In this document: one piece after another, positions 8,497-16,657 of the stretch
Position numbering within the stretch: position 1 is the first letter of the stretch
Layout of the letters: each line of letters starts with the position of its first letter
Source: Alphaproteobacteria bacterium
GTDB taxonomy: Bacteria; Pseudomonadota; Alphaproteobacteria; ATCC43930; CGMCC-115725
Assembly (NCBI GenBank): GCA_028871055.1
Contig: JAGWON010000009.1
Coordinates: 62,001-126,000 of the forward strand
Reading direction: 5' to 3'
DNA: 64,000 nt
Position numbers and translations under genes: made by a program
The notes under the pieces: model-generated
Told to the model about the DNA's origin: nothing
The model's input: the letters and a program-made list of their open reading frames with translations, nothing else
Databases searched by the model: none

Positions 8497-9348
8497 TTGC
8501 TCGCTCCGGCCAAGCTCAATCTCTATCTCCATGTCGTCGGCCGCCGCGCCGACGGCTATCACCTCATCGACAGCCTCGTCGCGTTTGCCGATATCGGCGA
8601 CCAGCTGACCGCGTCGCCGGCGGACCGGCTCAGCGTCGCGGTCAGCGGCCCGTTCGCCAAGGATCTGGCTGCGATCGATCCAGCGCAGAATCTAGTCTGG
8701 CGCGCGGCGGAGCGCTTGGCGCGGGAACTGGGTCGGGCGCCGGCGGCGGCGATCATGCTGGAGAAGAATCTGCCGGTTGCCTCCGGCATCGGCGGCGGCT
8801 CGAGCGACGCGGCGGCGGCCCTCCGGTCACTCATCGCGTTGTGGCACGCGACCATCGGCGACCGGGCGCTGGCGGTGCTCGCTGCGGAGCTCGGTGCCGA
8901 CGTGCCGGTCTGTCTCGCCGGCCATGGTGCGTTCGTCGGCGGCATCGGCGAAGCGATCGAGCAGGCGCCCGCGCTGCCGCGCGCGCCGCTGGTGCTGGCC
9001 AATCCGGGCAAGGCTCTCGCCACCGCCGACGTGTTCCGGGCGCGTCGGGGTCCTTATGGCAAGGCGGCGCGCTTCGACCGCGCGCCGAAGGATCCCGTGG
9101 AGCTTGCGCGCCTTCTCGCCGCGCGCGGCAACGATCTCGATGGCGCGGCGCAGACGATCGTTCCCGAGATCGGCGAAGTGCTGGCGCAGCTCGCAGCGTG
9201 CGACGGCGCGCTCCTTGCACGCATGAGCGGCAGCGGCGCGACTTGTTTCGCGCTGTTCGCCGACGAGGGCGCGGCGCATGCCGCTGCGGCGCGGATGCGC
9301 GCCGTCAATTCCACTTGGTGGGTGGCGAACGCCCGGTTGCTGTCGTGA
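8497..9348 (+). CDS. ispE: 4-diphosphocytidyl-2-C-methyl-D-erythritol kinase
   Basis: GHMP-family kinase that phosphorylates CDP-methylerythritol in the MEP route to isoprenoids. The N-terminus has APAKLNLYLHVVGRR and DGYHLIDSLV, which form the substrate pocket; the ATP-binding glycine loop is PVASGIGGGSSDAAAAL at about residues 90-106, and a C-terminal MSGSGATCF completes the fold. 283 residues. The only suitable in-frame start is a TTG at 8497, two bases after the stop of the TPR gene, so translation is probably coupled. The upstream GTG at 8480 is out of frame. Confidence 0.94.
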   Translation: MLAPAKLNLYLHVVGRRADGYHLIDSLVAFADIGDQLTASPADRLSVAVSGPFAKDLAAIDPAQNLVWRAAERLARELGRAPAAAIMLEKNLPVASGIGGGSSDAAAALRSLIALWHATIGDRALAVLAAELGADVPVCLAGHGAFVGGIGEAIEQAPALPRAPLVLANPGKALATADVFRARRGPYGKAARFDRAPKDPVELARLLAARGNDLDGAAQTIVPEIGEVLAQLAACDGALLARMSGSGATCFALFADEGAAHAAAARMRAVNSTWWVANARLLS

Positions 9349-9358
9349 TGGCTAAAGC

Positions 9359-9380
9359 GGGCGCGTCGACGGTCGCGCCC
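9359..9380. terminator. Hairpin between convergent genes
   Basis: The 7-bp inverted repeat GGGCGCG / CGCGCCC with an 8-nt loop lies in the 40-bp gap between the convergent ispE and Sel1-repeat genes. It could terminate either strand, but neither side has a T tract, so the call is tentative. Confidence 0.35.
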
Positions 9381-9388
9381 GACGCCGA

Positions 9389-11371
9389 TCAATGCGCTGC
9401 GTTGGCCTTCTGCGACACGGTCGGCGCGGCGCTGGTCTGAATCGTCTGCTGAAGCTGCGTCGCGCGCGCTTGGGCCTTCTTGAGCTCGTCCGGTGGCAAC
9501 GCGCTCGCGATATGGTCGCGCCGTTGCGCGGCACCCTGGTCGCCGCGCGAGGCGGCAGCGGCGTACCACGCATAGGCCTCGACCAACGACTGCGGCACGC
9601 CTTCGCCGCGCTCATAGAGCAGGCCAAGATTGAATTGCGCATTGATCACGCCCGCCGCGGCGGCGCGACGGAACCAGCGCGCCGCTTCCGGCATGTCCTG
9701 CCGCACGCCGCTGCCGTTCGAATAGGCGACACCGAGATTGAACGCGGCGTTGGCGTTACCCTGCTCGGCGGCCTTCGTGTACCACGTGACCGCCTGCACC
9801 GGATCGCGCTGGACGCCCATGCCTTCGCTGTACATGACCGCGACGTTGTATTGCGCTTCGGCGACGCCGCCATTGGCGGCAGACTTGAAGAGCTGCGCGG
9901 CGTGGCCGTAATCCTGCTTCACGCCTTGGCCGAGCGCGTAGAGCACGCCGAGCCGGTATTCGGCGACGGGATCGCCCGACTTGACCCGCTGCTCGAGCCA
10001 GGCGGCGAGCTTCGCCGGGTCCTTGGGAATCTCGGCTTCGGCGCCTTGGCGCGCAGCTGCAGTTGCGGCCGCTTGTGCCTGTTGAGCGACGGGCGCGGCT
10101 TGTACCGCTTTTTCGGGCGTCGGATTGGCGGCGGCGATCTTGCGCGGCGGCAGTGGCGGTGGCGTGTCGGGCTGCGACGATGTGGTCACCGCCGGTTGCT
10201 TGGGTTGCGGTGATGCGGTTACAGCTGGCGGCGCGCTCGCGGCGGACGATGGGTTTGCGGACGACGCGGCCGGTTGCGGCGCGATGCTCTGCGGCGCGGC
10301 CGGCATCGACGTGGTCACGGGCGGCGGCGGCGTTGGCACGGTCGTTGGCGTAACCAGCGACGGCGGCAGCAGCGCACCCGGATTGCTCATGGCGGCCTGC
10401 GGCGCGGCTGCTGGCGGGTTCGACATTGCGATCGACGCCGGCGTGGTCGGCTCGGGCGGCGGCAACGGCGTCGACGGCGACAACGCCGCATGTTGTGGCA
10501 AGTTGCTGGTCGGAATGGCCGGCGGCCCCGAAATCGCGGCGCTCTCGGTTGACGTCAGGTGGCTGCGCGGCCCCGCGATGAAGCGCTGTGCGCCCAGTGC
10601 GCCAAGCGCCACGGCAAGGGCGATGGCGACGGCAATCAGGAGCGGACGCTTGGAGCGACGCGGGCGGATCGGACTGCGGAGCTCGAGCGGCTCGCGCGGG
10701 TCGAAGCCGACGCCCGATTCGACCTGCACGTAAGGCTCCGCCGCCGTGTTCTCCTCGAAAGCCGGCCACGGTGCGCCGAAGCGCGGGGCTTGTTCCTCGC
10801 GGTCGCGCCAATCGGCGACTTCGGTGGCAAAGGCGACGGCGCGGCGCTTTGACTCGCGGACCCGCTCGAGGGCCGAAGGCTGGCGCGCAACAAATGCCTC
10901 GTGCTGGTGCGGCGACGGTTGTGTCCGATCAAACGCCGGCGTCGGAGCTTCGCCGGCTTGAAACTCGATGTTGCCGGTAGGCGGCGGCGCCATCGTCGGC
11001 CGCGGCATCGGCGGCGGCTCAGGCGGCGGTGGCACGAACGATTGCTGAGGTGGCGCTGCGGGGTGCGGTTCGGGATAGGCCTGCCGCGCGCGGGCTATGA
11101 GCTCAGCCAGCGCGGCTCCGGCATTCTGCGCCGGCATCGGTGCGGGCTGAGGCGATGGCGCCATCGGCCGCGGCGGCTCGGCGTAGGCGGCGGGCGCCGG
11201 TGGCGCGACCGGCGCCGGCGGCATGAAATATTCCGCGCAGGCGCGGCGGATGGCACGCTCGAGCCAGGCGTCGACGGGGATGCCGGCAATGCGCGCCGCG
11301 CGTTCGGCGAGGAGCCGAAGCGTCGGATCGACGTCCATGTCGGACCAGCTTTGGGGCAGTTCGCGCATCAT
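9389..11371 (-). CDS. Sel1-repeat membrane protein with PodJ-like N-terminal segment
   Basis: A 660-residue protein of unknown exact role, resembling alphaproteobacterial localisation-factor/PodJL-type proteins. Residues about 8-45 form a helical segment (MDVDPTLRLLAERAARIAGIPVDAWLERAI) like the one opening PodJ-like proteins. A long Pro/Ala-rich linker follows, then one transmembrane helix at about 242-264, a Pro/Ser/Thr-rich stretch, and four Sel1 repeats from about 468 (for example AEYRLGVLYALGQGV). The topology is probably N-terminus in the cytoplasm and Sel1 repeats in the periplasm. I start it at the ATG at 11371, which overlaps the ParB-like stop by 4 nt (ATGA); the ORF-track extension to 11785 is antisense-like Arg-rich sequence. 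Sel1 repeats usually mediate protein contacts. Confidence 0.85.
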   Translation of the reverse strand: MMRELPQSWSDMDVDPTLRLLAERAARIAGIPVDAWLERAIRRACAEYFMPPAPVAPPAPAAYAEPPRPMAPSPQPAPMPAQNAGAALAELIARARQAYPEPHPAAPPQQSFVPPPPEPPPMPRPTMAPPPTGNIEFQAGEAPTPAFDRTQPSPHQHEAFVARQPSALERVRESKRRAVAFATEVADWRDREEQAPRFGAPWPAFEENTAAEPYVQVESGVGFDPREPLELRSPIRPRRSKRPLLIAVAIALAVALGALGAQRFIAGPRSHLTSTESAAISGPPAIPTSNLPQHAALSPSTPLPPPEPTTPASIAMSNPPAAAPQAAMSNPGALLPPSLVTPTTVPTPPPPVTTSMPAAPQSIAPQPAASSANPSSAASAPPAVTASPQPKQPAVTTSSQPDTPPPLPPRKIAAANPTPEKAVQAAPVAQQAQAAATAAARQGAEAEIPKDPAKLAAWLEQRVKSGDPVAEYRLGVLYALGQGVKQDYGHAAQLFKSAANGGVAEAQYNVAVMYSEGMGVQRDPVQAVTWYTKAAEQGNANAAFNLGVAYSNGSGVRQDMPEAARWFRRAAAAGVINAQFNLGLLYERGEGVPQSLVEAYAWYAAAASRGDQGAAQRRDHIASALPPDELKKAQARATQLQQTIQTSAAPTVSQKANAAH

Positions 11372-12318
11372 CGGCGTTGTCCTTCTGGCACGGCGGCGAT
11401 GCGTCGCAATGCCTCGTCGACGCCGGCTTGGTCGGAAAGCATCTGCTCCGCCGCGCGCTCGGGATCGGAGATGTCGAGCAGCGCATAGGCTTGAGCGCGC
11501 GTCAGCCGGCCGTCGACGATCAGGCCGCGCAAACGCGGCGACAATCCGAGCAGCCGCAACGTCCGCACGACATGTGCCATGTCGCGGCCGATCGCGCTGC
11601 AGACGTCGCGCGGATCGAGCGAGAATTCGGTCAGCAGGCGGAGATAGGCGCGTGCCTCGTCGACCGGCGACAACGTACCTTCGCCGAGATTTTCGGTGAG
11701 CGAGGCGAGCACGGCTTCGGGATCGGCGAGGTTCGTCACCACGGTCGGAATCTGCTGGAGGCCGAGGCGCTTGACGGCGTGCCAACGGCGCCGGCCGGCG
11801 ATGATCTCATAGCGGCCGTCGGCGCCGGGCTTGCGGCGGGCGAGGATCGGTTGACGCAACCCGTCACGGGCGATCGCCGCGACCAGCGCTTCCGGCGCAT
11901 CGGCTTCGTCGCGGCGCGTTCCGACCGAACCGGACTCGAGCAGCGACGGCGACAGCATGATTGTGGTGGCATCCACCGACTGCGTCGGCGATCCGGATTC
12001 GGGCGCACGCGACATCTGCGGCGCCGCATGCATCGTCGGCGGCTGCGGCGCAATCGGCTGCGCCGCTGGTGGGGCGACGCGCGGCGGCGCGACCGGACGA
12101 AATGGCAGCGGCTGCACCACGGCGCGCGGTTGGGCTGGCGGTGGCTGGACGATGCGCGGCGCAGCGCCAAGCACGACGCCTTCGCTGGCGGCAGTTTCGG
12201 CGATCAGCCGACCGAGCCATTGGTTGAGCGGCACGCCGGCATTTCGTGCCGCGCTCGCGGCGGCATCGCGCGCCTCCGGGGTAAGCCGATCGAATTGCCA
12301 GAGAGCGGTCGCCGTCAT
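11368..12318 (-). CDS. ParB/Srx-domain protein with PodJ-like N-terminal segment
   Basis: A 316-residue ParB-superfamily protein that is not a typical chromosome-partition ParB. Residues about 11-43 (LTPEARDAAASAARNAGVPL, then NQWLGRLI) match the N-terminal segment of the downstream Sel1 protein. A Pro-rich linker spans about 50-105. The ParB N-domain is at about 118-225, where the nucleotide-binding box reads AGRRRWHA at about 174 in place of the usual GERRxRA, followed by TENLGEGTLSPVDEARAY. A helix-turn-helix region is at about 225-275. No parA and no obvious parS site (TGTTTCACGTGAAACA) was seen beside it. It is divergent from the zapA group. A role in polarity or DNA anchoring is inference. 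Confidence 0.85.
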   Translation of the reverse strand: MTATALWQFDRLTPEARDAAASAARNAGVPLNQWLGRLIAETAASEGVVLGAAPRIVQPPPAQPRAVVQPLPFRPVAPPRVAPPAAQPIAPQPPTMHAAPQMSRAPESGSPTQSVDATTIMLSPSLLESGSVGTRRDEADAPEALVAAIARDGLRQPILARRKPGADGRYEIIAGRRRWHAVKRLGLQQIPTVVTNLADPEAVLASLTENLGEGTLSPVDEARAYLRLLTEFSLDPRDVCSAIGRDMAHVVRTLRLLGLSPRLRGLIVDGRLTRAQAYALLDISDPERAAEQMLSDQAGVDEALRRIAAVPEGQRR

Positions 12319-12374
12319 CGGACCTGGCTCCTTAAATTCTCGCCATTAGTTGCGAGTATAAGACAATTTAAAGG

Positions 12375-12389
12375 TTAATGCTCCGTTAC
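12375..12389. promoter_or_regulatory. CtrA-like site TTAA-N7-TTAC
   Basis: TTAATGCTCCGTTAC in the divergent region between the ParB-like gene and the zapA group matches the alphaproteobacterial CtrA consensus TTAA-N7-TTAA except for one base. It is about 30 bp upstream of the predicted zapA-group -35. A single near-match site could be chance, but the flanking genes suit cell-cycle control. Confidence 0.35.
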
Positions 12390-12417
12390 TGGAACAACAC
12401 ATAAGTACCGGCGCGCG

Positions 12418-12447
12418 TTGACCATTCGTTTACAAAGCGCCTAGAAT
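12418..12447 (+). promoter_or_regulatory. Predicted promoter of the zapA group
   Basis: TTGACC (12418-12423) and TAGAAT (12442-12447) are each one base from the sigma70 consensus and are separated by 18 nt. The inferred transcription start near 12454 leaves a leader of about 16 nt before the TTG start of the small coiled-coil gene. Confidence 0.55.
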
Positions 12448-12469
12448 CGCACCTTCCGGACCGAGGGGC

Positions 12470-12661
12470 TTGCAGTTGGGACGACTCGAACAGGCGGCCA
12501 AGCGGCTCGAACAGGCGGTCGTCCGGCTCGAATCGGCGGCCGAAGCCGTTTCGGACAAAGCCGCACCACCGCGCGAATCGGCCGCTGGCAGGCCTCCCGC
12601 CGATGTCGCCGCGCGCATTGATGCGGTGATCAACCGGCTTGACCGCGTGCTGGAGGGCTGA
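12470..12661 (+). CDS. Small coiled-coil protein translated just before ZapA
   Basis: A 63-residue protein with no enzyme motif. Residues about 3-30 form an amphipathic heptad-like helix (GRLEQAAKRLEQAVVRLE), then a Pro-rich break and a second helix (AARIDAVINRLDRVLEG). It starts at a TTG at 12470 and its stop overlaps the ATG of zapA (TGATG), so the two are translationally coupled. Small proteins of this kind precede zapA in related alphaproteobacteria, where they are usually annotated as hypothetical or DUF4164-like. A partner role for ZapA or FtsZ is inference from coupling and coiled-coil character. Confidence 0.75.
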   Translation: MQLGRLEQAAKRLEQAVVRLESAAEAVSDKAAPPRESAAGRPPADVAARIDAVINRLDRVLEG

Positions 12662-13008
12662 TGCCGCAGGTCACCGTCGTCATCAATGGCCGCTCCTATA
12701 CGATCGCCTGCGAACCAGGCGAGGAGGATCGAGTGCGCCAACTCGGCCGCAGCATCGACGCCAAGGTTGTGGGCTTCGCCAAGGACGCGCCGCAGGCGGG
12801 CGAGGCCCGGCTGCTGGTGATGGCGGCGCTGATGCTGGCCGACGAACTCAGCGAGGCGAGGGAAACCCTGCGCCGCGCGCGCGAACGCGGGCCGGAAAGT
12901 GGGGTCGGCGCGGCGATGCCCGACGAAGACGCGCTAGCTAATGGCATTGAACGCTTGGCGTTGCGCATCGAAACGGTTGCAGCGCGCCTCGAGGCGGCCC
13001 AAGTATAG
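12661..13008 (+). CDS. zapA: Cell division protein ZapA
   Basis: FtsZ-ring stabilising protein that cross-links FtsZ filaments at mid-cell. The N-terminal beta region reads VTVVINGRSYTIACEPGEED, followed by VRQLGRSIDAKV and a long C-terminal helix with LLVMAALMLADELSEA. 115 residues, normal for alphaproteobacterial ZapA. The ATG overlaps the stop of the small coiled-coil gene. The zapA stop codon lies inside the predicted -10 box of the 6S RNA gene, and fau follows, the same zapA-ssrS-fau order as in Escherichia coli. Confidence 0.93.
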   Translation: MPQVTVVINGRSYTIACEPGEEDRVRQLGRSIDAKVVGFAKDAPQAGEARLLVMAALMLADELSEARETLRRARERGPESGVGAAMPDEDALANGIERLALRIETVAARLEAAQV

Positions 13009-13013
13009 TGGAC

Positions 13014-13177
13014 GAGGATGGGGCTGCGCGGTGCGTTAGGCGCATGCAACCCCGGGGCCGATATCGACACCTCGGGGACTGTCTCTACCGGAGCCGTGGC
13101 TTCGGCATATGGTTCCCACCTGCGTTAGCGGGCCACGAGGGTTCGTCAAGGCCGACGGCCGAGGCGGCTCCATCCTC
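13014..13177 (+). ncRNA. ssrS: 6S RNA
   Basis: Regulatory RNA that mimics an open promoter and sequesters housekeeping RNA polymerase. The ends pair as a terminal stem: GAGGATGG at the 5' side with CCATCCTC at the 3' side, giving about 164 nt. The interior is GC-rich and can fold into a long imperfect rod with a central bulge, as 6S RNA requires. A -10 box TATAGT at 13004-13009 stands five bases upstream. The position between zapA and fau is the classic 6S locus. The ORF track translates through it, but the fau family N-terminus begins only at 13206. Confidence 0.85.
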
Positions 13178-13205
13178 AACACATTCCGTTGATGAACCGA
13201 GTCGC

Positions 13206-13799
13206 ATGCACGCCGATATCGCCGCGCTGAAGGCGACCCTCCGCGCCCAAGCGCGCGAACGCCGGGCCGTGGCCTATCGTGCGACCGGCGCGTCGATCGC
13301 GGCGAAACTCCGCGACTACCTGCCCGAGCTTTATCTGCCGTCGCGCTGCATCGTCGCCGGCTACGTTCAGCGCGGCTCGGAGCTCGATCCGCTGCCGGCG
13401 CTCAAGTTGTTGCACGATCGCGGCTATCGCCTGGCCTTGCCCGCAGTCGTGGCGAAGGACGCGCCGCTGATCTTTCGCACCTGGGCGCCGGGCGATGCGC
13501 TGGCGCCCGATGCCGCCGGTCTGCCAGCACCGTTGCCGGCGGCGGCCGAGACGGTGCCCGAGGCGCTGTTCGTGCCGCTGGTGGCGTTCGACGGCAAGGG
13601 CCACCGCATCGGAACCGGTGCCGGCTACTATGATCGCACGCTGCCTGGGCTCCGCGCGCAGAACCCGAAGCTTATCGCGATCGGTCTCGCGTTTGCCGTG
13701 CAGCAGGAGCGCGAGCTGCCGCACGAGCCGACGGATGCGCCACTCGACGCCGTGATCACCGAGCGCGGCGTGCTATGGTTTCGCGAACGCGCAGGTTGA
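13206..13799 (+). CDS. fau: 5-formyltetrahydrofolate cyclo-ligase
   Basis: Converts 5-formyl-THF to 5,10-methenyl-THF using ATP. The N-terminal helix (ALKATLRAQARERR) is followed by VAGYVQRGSELDP, and the diagnostic C-terminal motif is VPLVAFDGKGHRIGTGAGYYD. 197 residues, the usual size. The ATG at 13206 is chosen because upstream sequence belongs to the 6S RNA. Synteny with ssrS is the well-known ygfA arrangement. No domain is missing. Confidence 0.95.
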   Translation: MHADIAALKATLRAQARERRAVAYRATGASIAAKLRDYLPELYLPSRCIVAGYVQRGSELDPLPALKLLHDRGYRLALPAVVAKDAPLIFRTWAPGDALAPDAAGLPAPLPAAAETVPEALFVPLVAFDGKGHRIGTGAGYYDRTLPGLRAQNPKLIAIGLAFAVQQERELPHEPTDAPLDAVITERGVLWFRERAG

Positions 13800-13809
13800 G
13801 GGTTTCACG

Positions 13810-14655
13810 ATGAGGCTGCTGCTCTGCGGCGACGTCGTCGGACGGGCGGGACGCGAGGCGATCGTCGCCGAGCTGCCGCGCCTGCGCCGTGCATTCGCGC
13901 TCGATCTCGTTGTGGTCAACGGCGAGAACGCGGCGCACGGCTTCGGTATCACCGACAAGATCTGCGAGCAGCTCTACGCCGTTGGTTGCGACGTCATCAC
14001 CACGGGAAACCATGTTTGGGATCGGCGCGAGATCATTCCCTATATCGACGGCGATCCGCGCCTTCTGCGGCCGATCAATTTTCCACCTGGTACGCCAGGC
14101 CGTGGCTACGGCGTGTTCCGGACGCGTGATGGCCGCAAGGTGCTGGTTGCGAACGCGATGGCCCGGCTGTTCATGGACGCGATCGATGATCCGTTCGCCG
14201 CGATCGGCAAGCTGCTCGACGAACACCCGCTCGGTTCGATCGACGCGGCGCTGATCGACTTCCACGGCGAGGCGACGTCGGAAAAGACTTCGATGGGCTA
14301 TTTCTGCGACGGGCGCGCTTCCGCGGTGATCGGTACCCACAGCCATGTGCCGGCGGCCGATTACCGCATCCTGCCCAGGGGCACCGCGTATATGAGCGAC
14401 GTCGGGATGTGCGGCGACTACGATTCGGTGATCGGCATGCAGAGCGGATCAGCGGTAGCGCGCTTCGTCAAGAAGATGCCGGTCGAGCGACTCCAGGTCG
14501 CCGACGGCCCGGCAACGCTGTGCGCGGTCGTGGTCGAGACCGACGATGCAAGCGGCCTCGCCGGGCGAATCGCGCCAGTGCGAATCGGCGGCAGCCTTAC
14601 GCCGACGTGGCCACGCGAGATGGAAGAAACCGCGCGCGCATTGTCGCCGTCCTAA
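13810..14655 (+). CDS. ymdB: YmdB-family metallophosphoesterase (TIGR00282)
   Basis: Calcineurin-like phosphoesterase of the YmdB family; Bacillus YmdB hydrolyses cyclic nucleotides and affects biofilm decisions, and the alphaproteobacterial substrate is unknown. Metal-binding motifs are visible in order: GDVVGRAGR at the N-terminus, VNGENAAHGFG, TTGNHVWDR, and GTHSHVPAAD. 281 residues, full length. It starts 10 bp after fau, so cotranscription is likely. Confidence 0.92.
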   Translation: MRLLLCGDVVGRAGREAIVAELPRLRRAFALDLVVVNGENAAHGFGITDKICEQLYAVGCDVITTGNHVWDRREIIPYIDGDPRLLRPINFPPGTPGRGYGVFRTRDGRKVLVANAMARLFMDAIDDPFAAIGKLLDEHPLGSIDAALIDFHGEATSEKTSMGYFCDGRASAVIGTHSHVPAADYRILPRGTAYMSDVGMCGDYDSVIGMQSGSAVARFVKKMPVERLQVADGPATLCAVVVETDDASGLAGRIAPVRIGGSLTPTWPREMEETARALSPS

Positions 14656-14779
14656 GGCAACCGCCGCAATCCTGCCATATTGCCTCGGCTCAATAGCCGT
14701 GGGGAGAAACGCGTCGGATGGCTGAGGAATCACCCGATATGGTATGGTCGGGCGAATTCACTTGACGCCGGAATGGCAA

Positions 14780-15526
14780 ATGGCCGGGCATTCCCAATTC
14801 AAAAACATCATGCATCGCAAGGGCGCGCAGGATAAAAAGCGCGCCAAGGTCTTCACCAAGGTCATCCGCGAGTTGACCATCGCCGCGAAGAGCGGCTCTC
14901 CCGATCCGGGTACCAATCCGCGCCTGCGCGCCGCGGTCACCGCCGCCAAGGAGGCGAACATGCCGCGCGACACGATCGAGCGCGCGGTTAAGCGCGGCAG
15001 CGGCGGCACCGAAACCGACAATTACGAGGAAGTCCGCTATGAGGGCTACGGTCCGGGCGGCGTCGCGGTCATCGTCGAGGCACTGACCGACAATCGCAAC
15101 CGCACCGCCAGCGAAATTCGCGCCGCCTTCACCAAGGTCGGCGGCAATCTCAGCGAGAGCAACAGCGTCAGCTTTCTGTTCGACCGCGTCGGCCAGGTGG
15201 TCTTTCCGGCCACGGTTGATTTCGAAGCGCTGTTCGAGGCCGCGGTCGAGGCCGGCGCCGACGATGTCGAGACCGTGGGCGAGGATCATCTGGTGACCTG
15301 CGCGCCGGAGAATCTCAATGCGGTGCGCGATCGTCTCGAAGCCAGATTCGGCGCGCCCCGCTCGGCGCGGCTGGTGTGGCGCCCGAAAACCAGCGCGCCG
15401 ATCGGCCGCGACGACGCCGAGGCGTTGTTCAAGCTGCTCGAAACTTTGGAGGATAGCGACGACGTGCAGAACGTATTCGCCAATTTCGAGGTTTCCGACG
15501 ACATCATGGCGCGGTTGAGCGCGTGA
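14780..15526 (+). CDS. yebC: YebC/PmpR family protein
   Basis: Conserved YebC-family protein, annotated as a DNA-binding regulator; some members act in translation to relieve ribosome stalling. The start [20 protein letters not shown] is characteristic, as are [14 protein letters not shown] and [10 protein letters not shown]. 248 residues. I use the ATG at 14780 (MAGHSQF), since that is where the family begins, not the ORF-track ATG at 14744. It directly precedes ruvC, an arrangement found in many bacteria. Confidence 0.95.
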   Translation: MAGHSQFKNIMHRKGAQDKKRAKVFTKVIRELTIAAKSGSPDPGTNPRLRAAVTAAKEANMPRDTIERAVKRGSGGTETDNYEEVRYEGYGPGGVAVIVEALTDNRNRTASEIRAAFTKVGGNLSESNSVSFLFDRVGQVVFPATVDFEALFEAAVEAGADDVETVGEDHLVTCAPENLNAVRDRLEARFGAPRSARLVWRPKTSAPIGRDDAEALFKLLETLEDSDDVQNVFANFEVSDDIMARLSA

Positions 15527-15557
15527 GTCCGCCGGAACGCGGTTGCTAGCGTCGGCC

Positions 15558-16070
15558 ATGCGCCTCATCGGGCTCGATCCCGGCCTGCGCCGCACCGGTT
15601 GGGGCGTCGTCGACGCCGAGGGTAACCGGCTGCGTCACGTCGCGTGTGGCACTATCGTCGTGGCCGAGACCGGCGCGCTGGCGGGGAGGCTTGCCGAACT
15701 CTTTCGCGGCCTCGCCGCCGTGCTCGACCGCTATGCGCCGGACGCGGCGGCGGTGGAGGAGACCTTCGTCAACCGCAACGCGGCGTCGACGCTCAAGCTC
15801 GGTCTCGCACGCGGGGTCGTGCTGCTCGCGCCAGCGGAGCGCGGCTTGCCGGTCTACGAATACTCCGCCAACCTGATCAAGAAATCGGTGGTCGGCTTCG
15901 GGCATGCCGAAAAGCGCCAGATTGCATTGATGGTGCACAAGCTGCTGCCCGGAGCCGATGCGGCAGCGGATGCCGCCGACGCGCTCGCCGTCGCCATCTG
16001 CCACGCGCATCACGCCGGCAGCGCACGCGTCTGGGCCGATCGCGAGCTCGTGCGCGAGACCCGGCGATGA
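15558..16070 (+). CDS. ruvC: Holliday junction endonuclease RuvC
   Basis: Resolvase that nicks Holliday junctions symmetrically after RuvAB branch migration. The first catalytic Asp is in [15 protein letters not shown], the Glu in [10 protein letters not shown], and the final acidic pair in the [16 protein letters not shown] segment. 170 residues. The ATG at 15558 (MRLIGLDPG) is preferred over the ORF-track start at 15543. Its TGA overlaps the ATG of ruvA by 4 nt, making a tightly coupled ruvCAB operon. Confidence 0.97.
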   Translation: MRLIGLDPGLRRTGWGVVDAEGNRLRHVACGTIVVAETGALAGRLAELFRGLAAVLDRYAPDAAAVEETFVNRNAASTLKLGLARGVVLLAPAERGLPVYEYSANLIKKSVVGFGHAEKRQIALMVHKLLPGADAAADAADALAVAICHAHHAGSARVWADRELVRETRR

Positions 16071-16657
16071 TCGCGATGCTAGCGGGCAGGGTCGACCAGG
16101 TCGGCCCCGACAGCGTGGTGCTCGACGTCAACGGCGTCGGCTATCTCGTCTTCTGCTCGGCGCGCAGCCTTGCCGAGGTCCCGGCGCGCGGCGAGCCGCT
16201 GCGGCTCTACATCGAGACTCATGTGCGCGAGGATCACATCCATCTCTACGGCTTCCTCGACGAGATCGAGCGCGCCTGGTTTCGCTTGCTGCTCGGCGTG
16301 CAGGGCGTCGGCGCGCGCATCGCCATGGCGATCCTCGGCGCGCTCGCGCCGGCCGAGCTCGCGACCGCGATCGTGGCGCAGGACAAGGCGTCGATCACTC
16401 GCGCCGACGGCGTCGGACCGAAGCTCGCAAGCCGCATTTTGATCGAGCTCAAGGACAAGGCGGCGGTGCTCGCGCCGGCGGCGGCCATCGCCAGCGTCAC
16501 CGAAGGCGCGACTGCCGATGCGGTTTCGGCCCTGGTCAATCTGGGCTATCCGCGCGGCGATGCTTATGGCGCGGTCGCCGAAGCGGCGCGCCGGCTTGGT
16601 CCGTCGGCGCGGCTCGACACGCTGATCAAAGTGGGATTGCGAGAGCTCGGCCGATGA
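16067..16657 (+). CDS. ruvA: Holliday junction DNA helicase subunit RuvA
   Basis: Tetrameric junction-binding subunit that targets RuvB to Holliday junctions. It begins [12 protein letters not shown]; helix-hairpin-helix elements are in [17 protein letters not shown] and [16 protein letters not shown]. The C-terminal domain III ([14 protein letters not shown]), which regulates RuvB, follows an Ala-rich linker. 196 residues, complete. It overlaps ruvC and ruvB by 4 nt each (ATGA). Confidence 0.97.
   Translation: MIAMLAGRVDQVGPDSVVLDVNGVGYLVFCSARSLAEVPARGEPLRLYIETHVREDHIHLYGFLDEIERAWFRLLLGVQGVGARIAMAILGALAPAELATAIVAQDKASITRADGVGPKLASRILIELKDKAAVLAPAAAIASVTEGATADAVSALVNLGYPRGDAYGAVAEAARRLGPSARLDTLIKVGLRELGR

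Noticed and set aside
11372-11785. N-terminal extension of the Sel1-repeat gene
   Set aside because: The extension is Arg-rich and overlaps the ParB-like gene; the family segment starts after MMRELPQSWSD, and the ATGA junction supports 11371.
11368-12318. Interpretation as the chromosomal ParB with parS nearby
   Set aside because: No parA neighbour was seen, the nucleotide box differs (AGRRRWHA), and I saw no TGTTTCACGTGAAACA-like site beside the gene.
11377-12378. 333-codon plus-strand ORF
   Set aside because: It is antisense to the ParB-like gene, whose motifs are unambiguous.
13008-13205. N-terminal extension of fau through the 6S locus
   Set aside because: The extension has no family similarity and the DNA folds as a 6S RNA with its own promoter.
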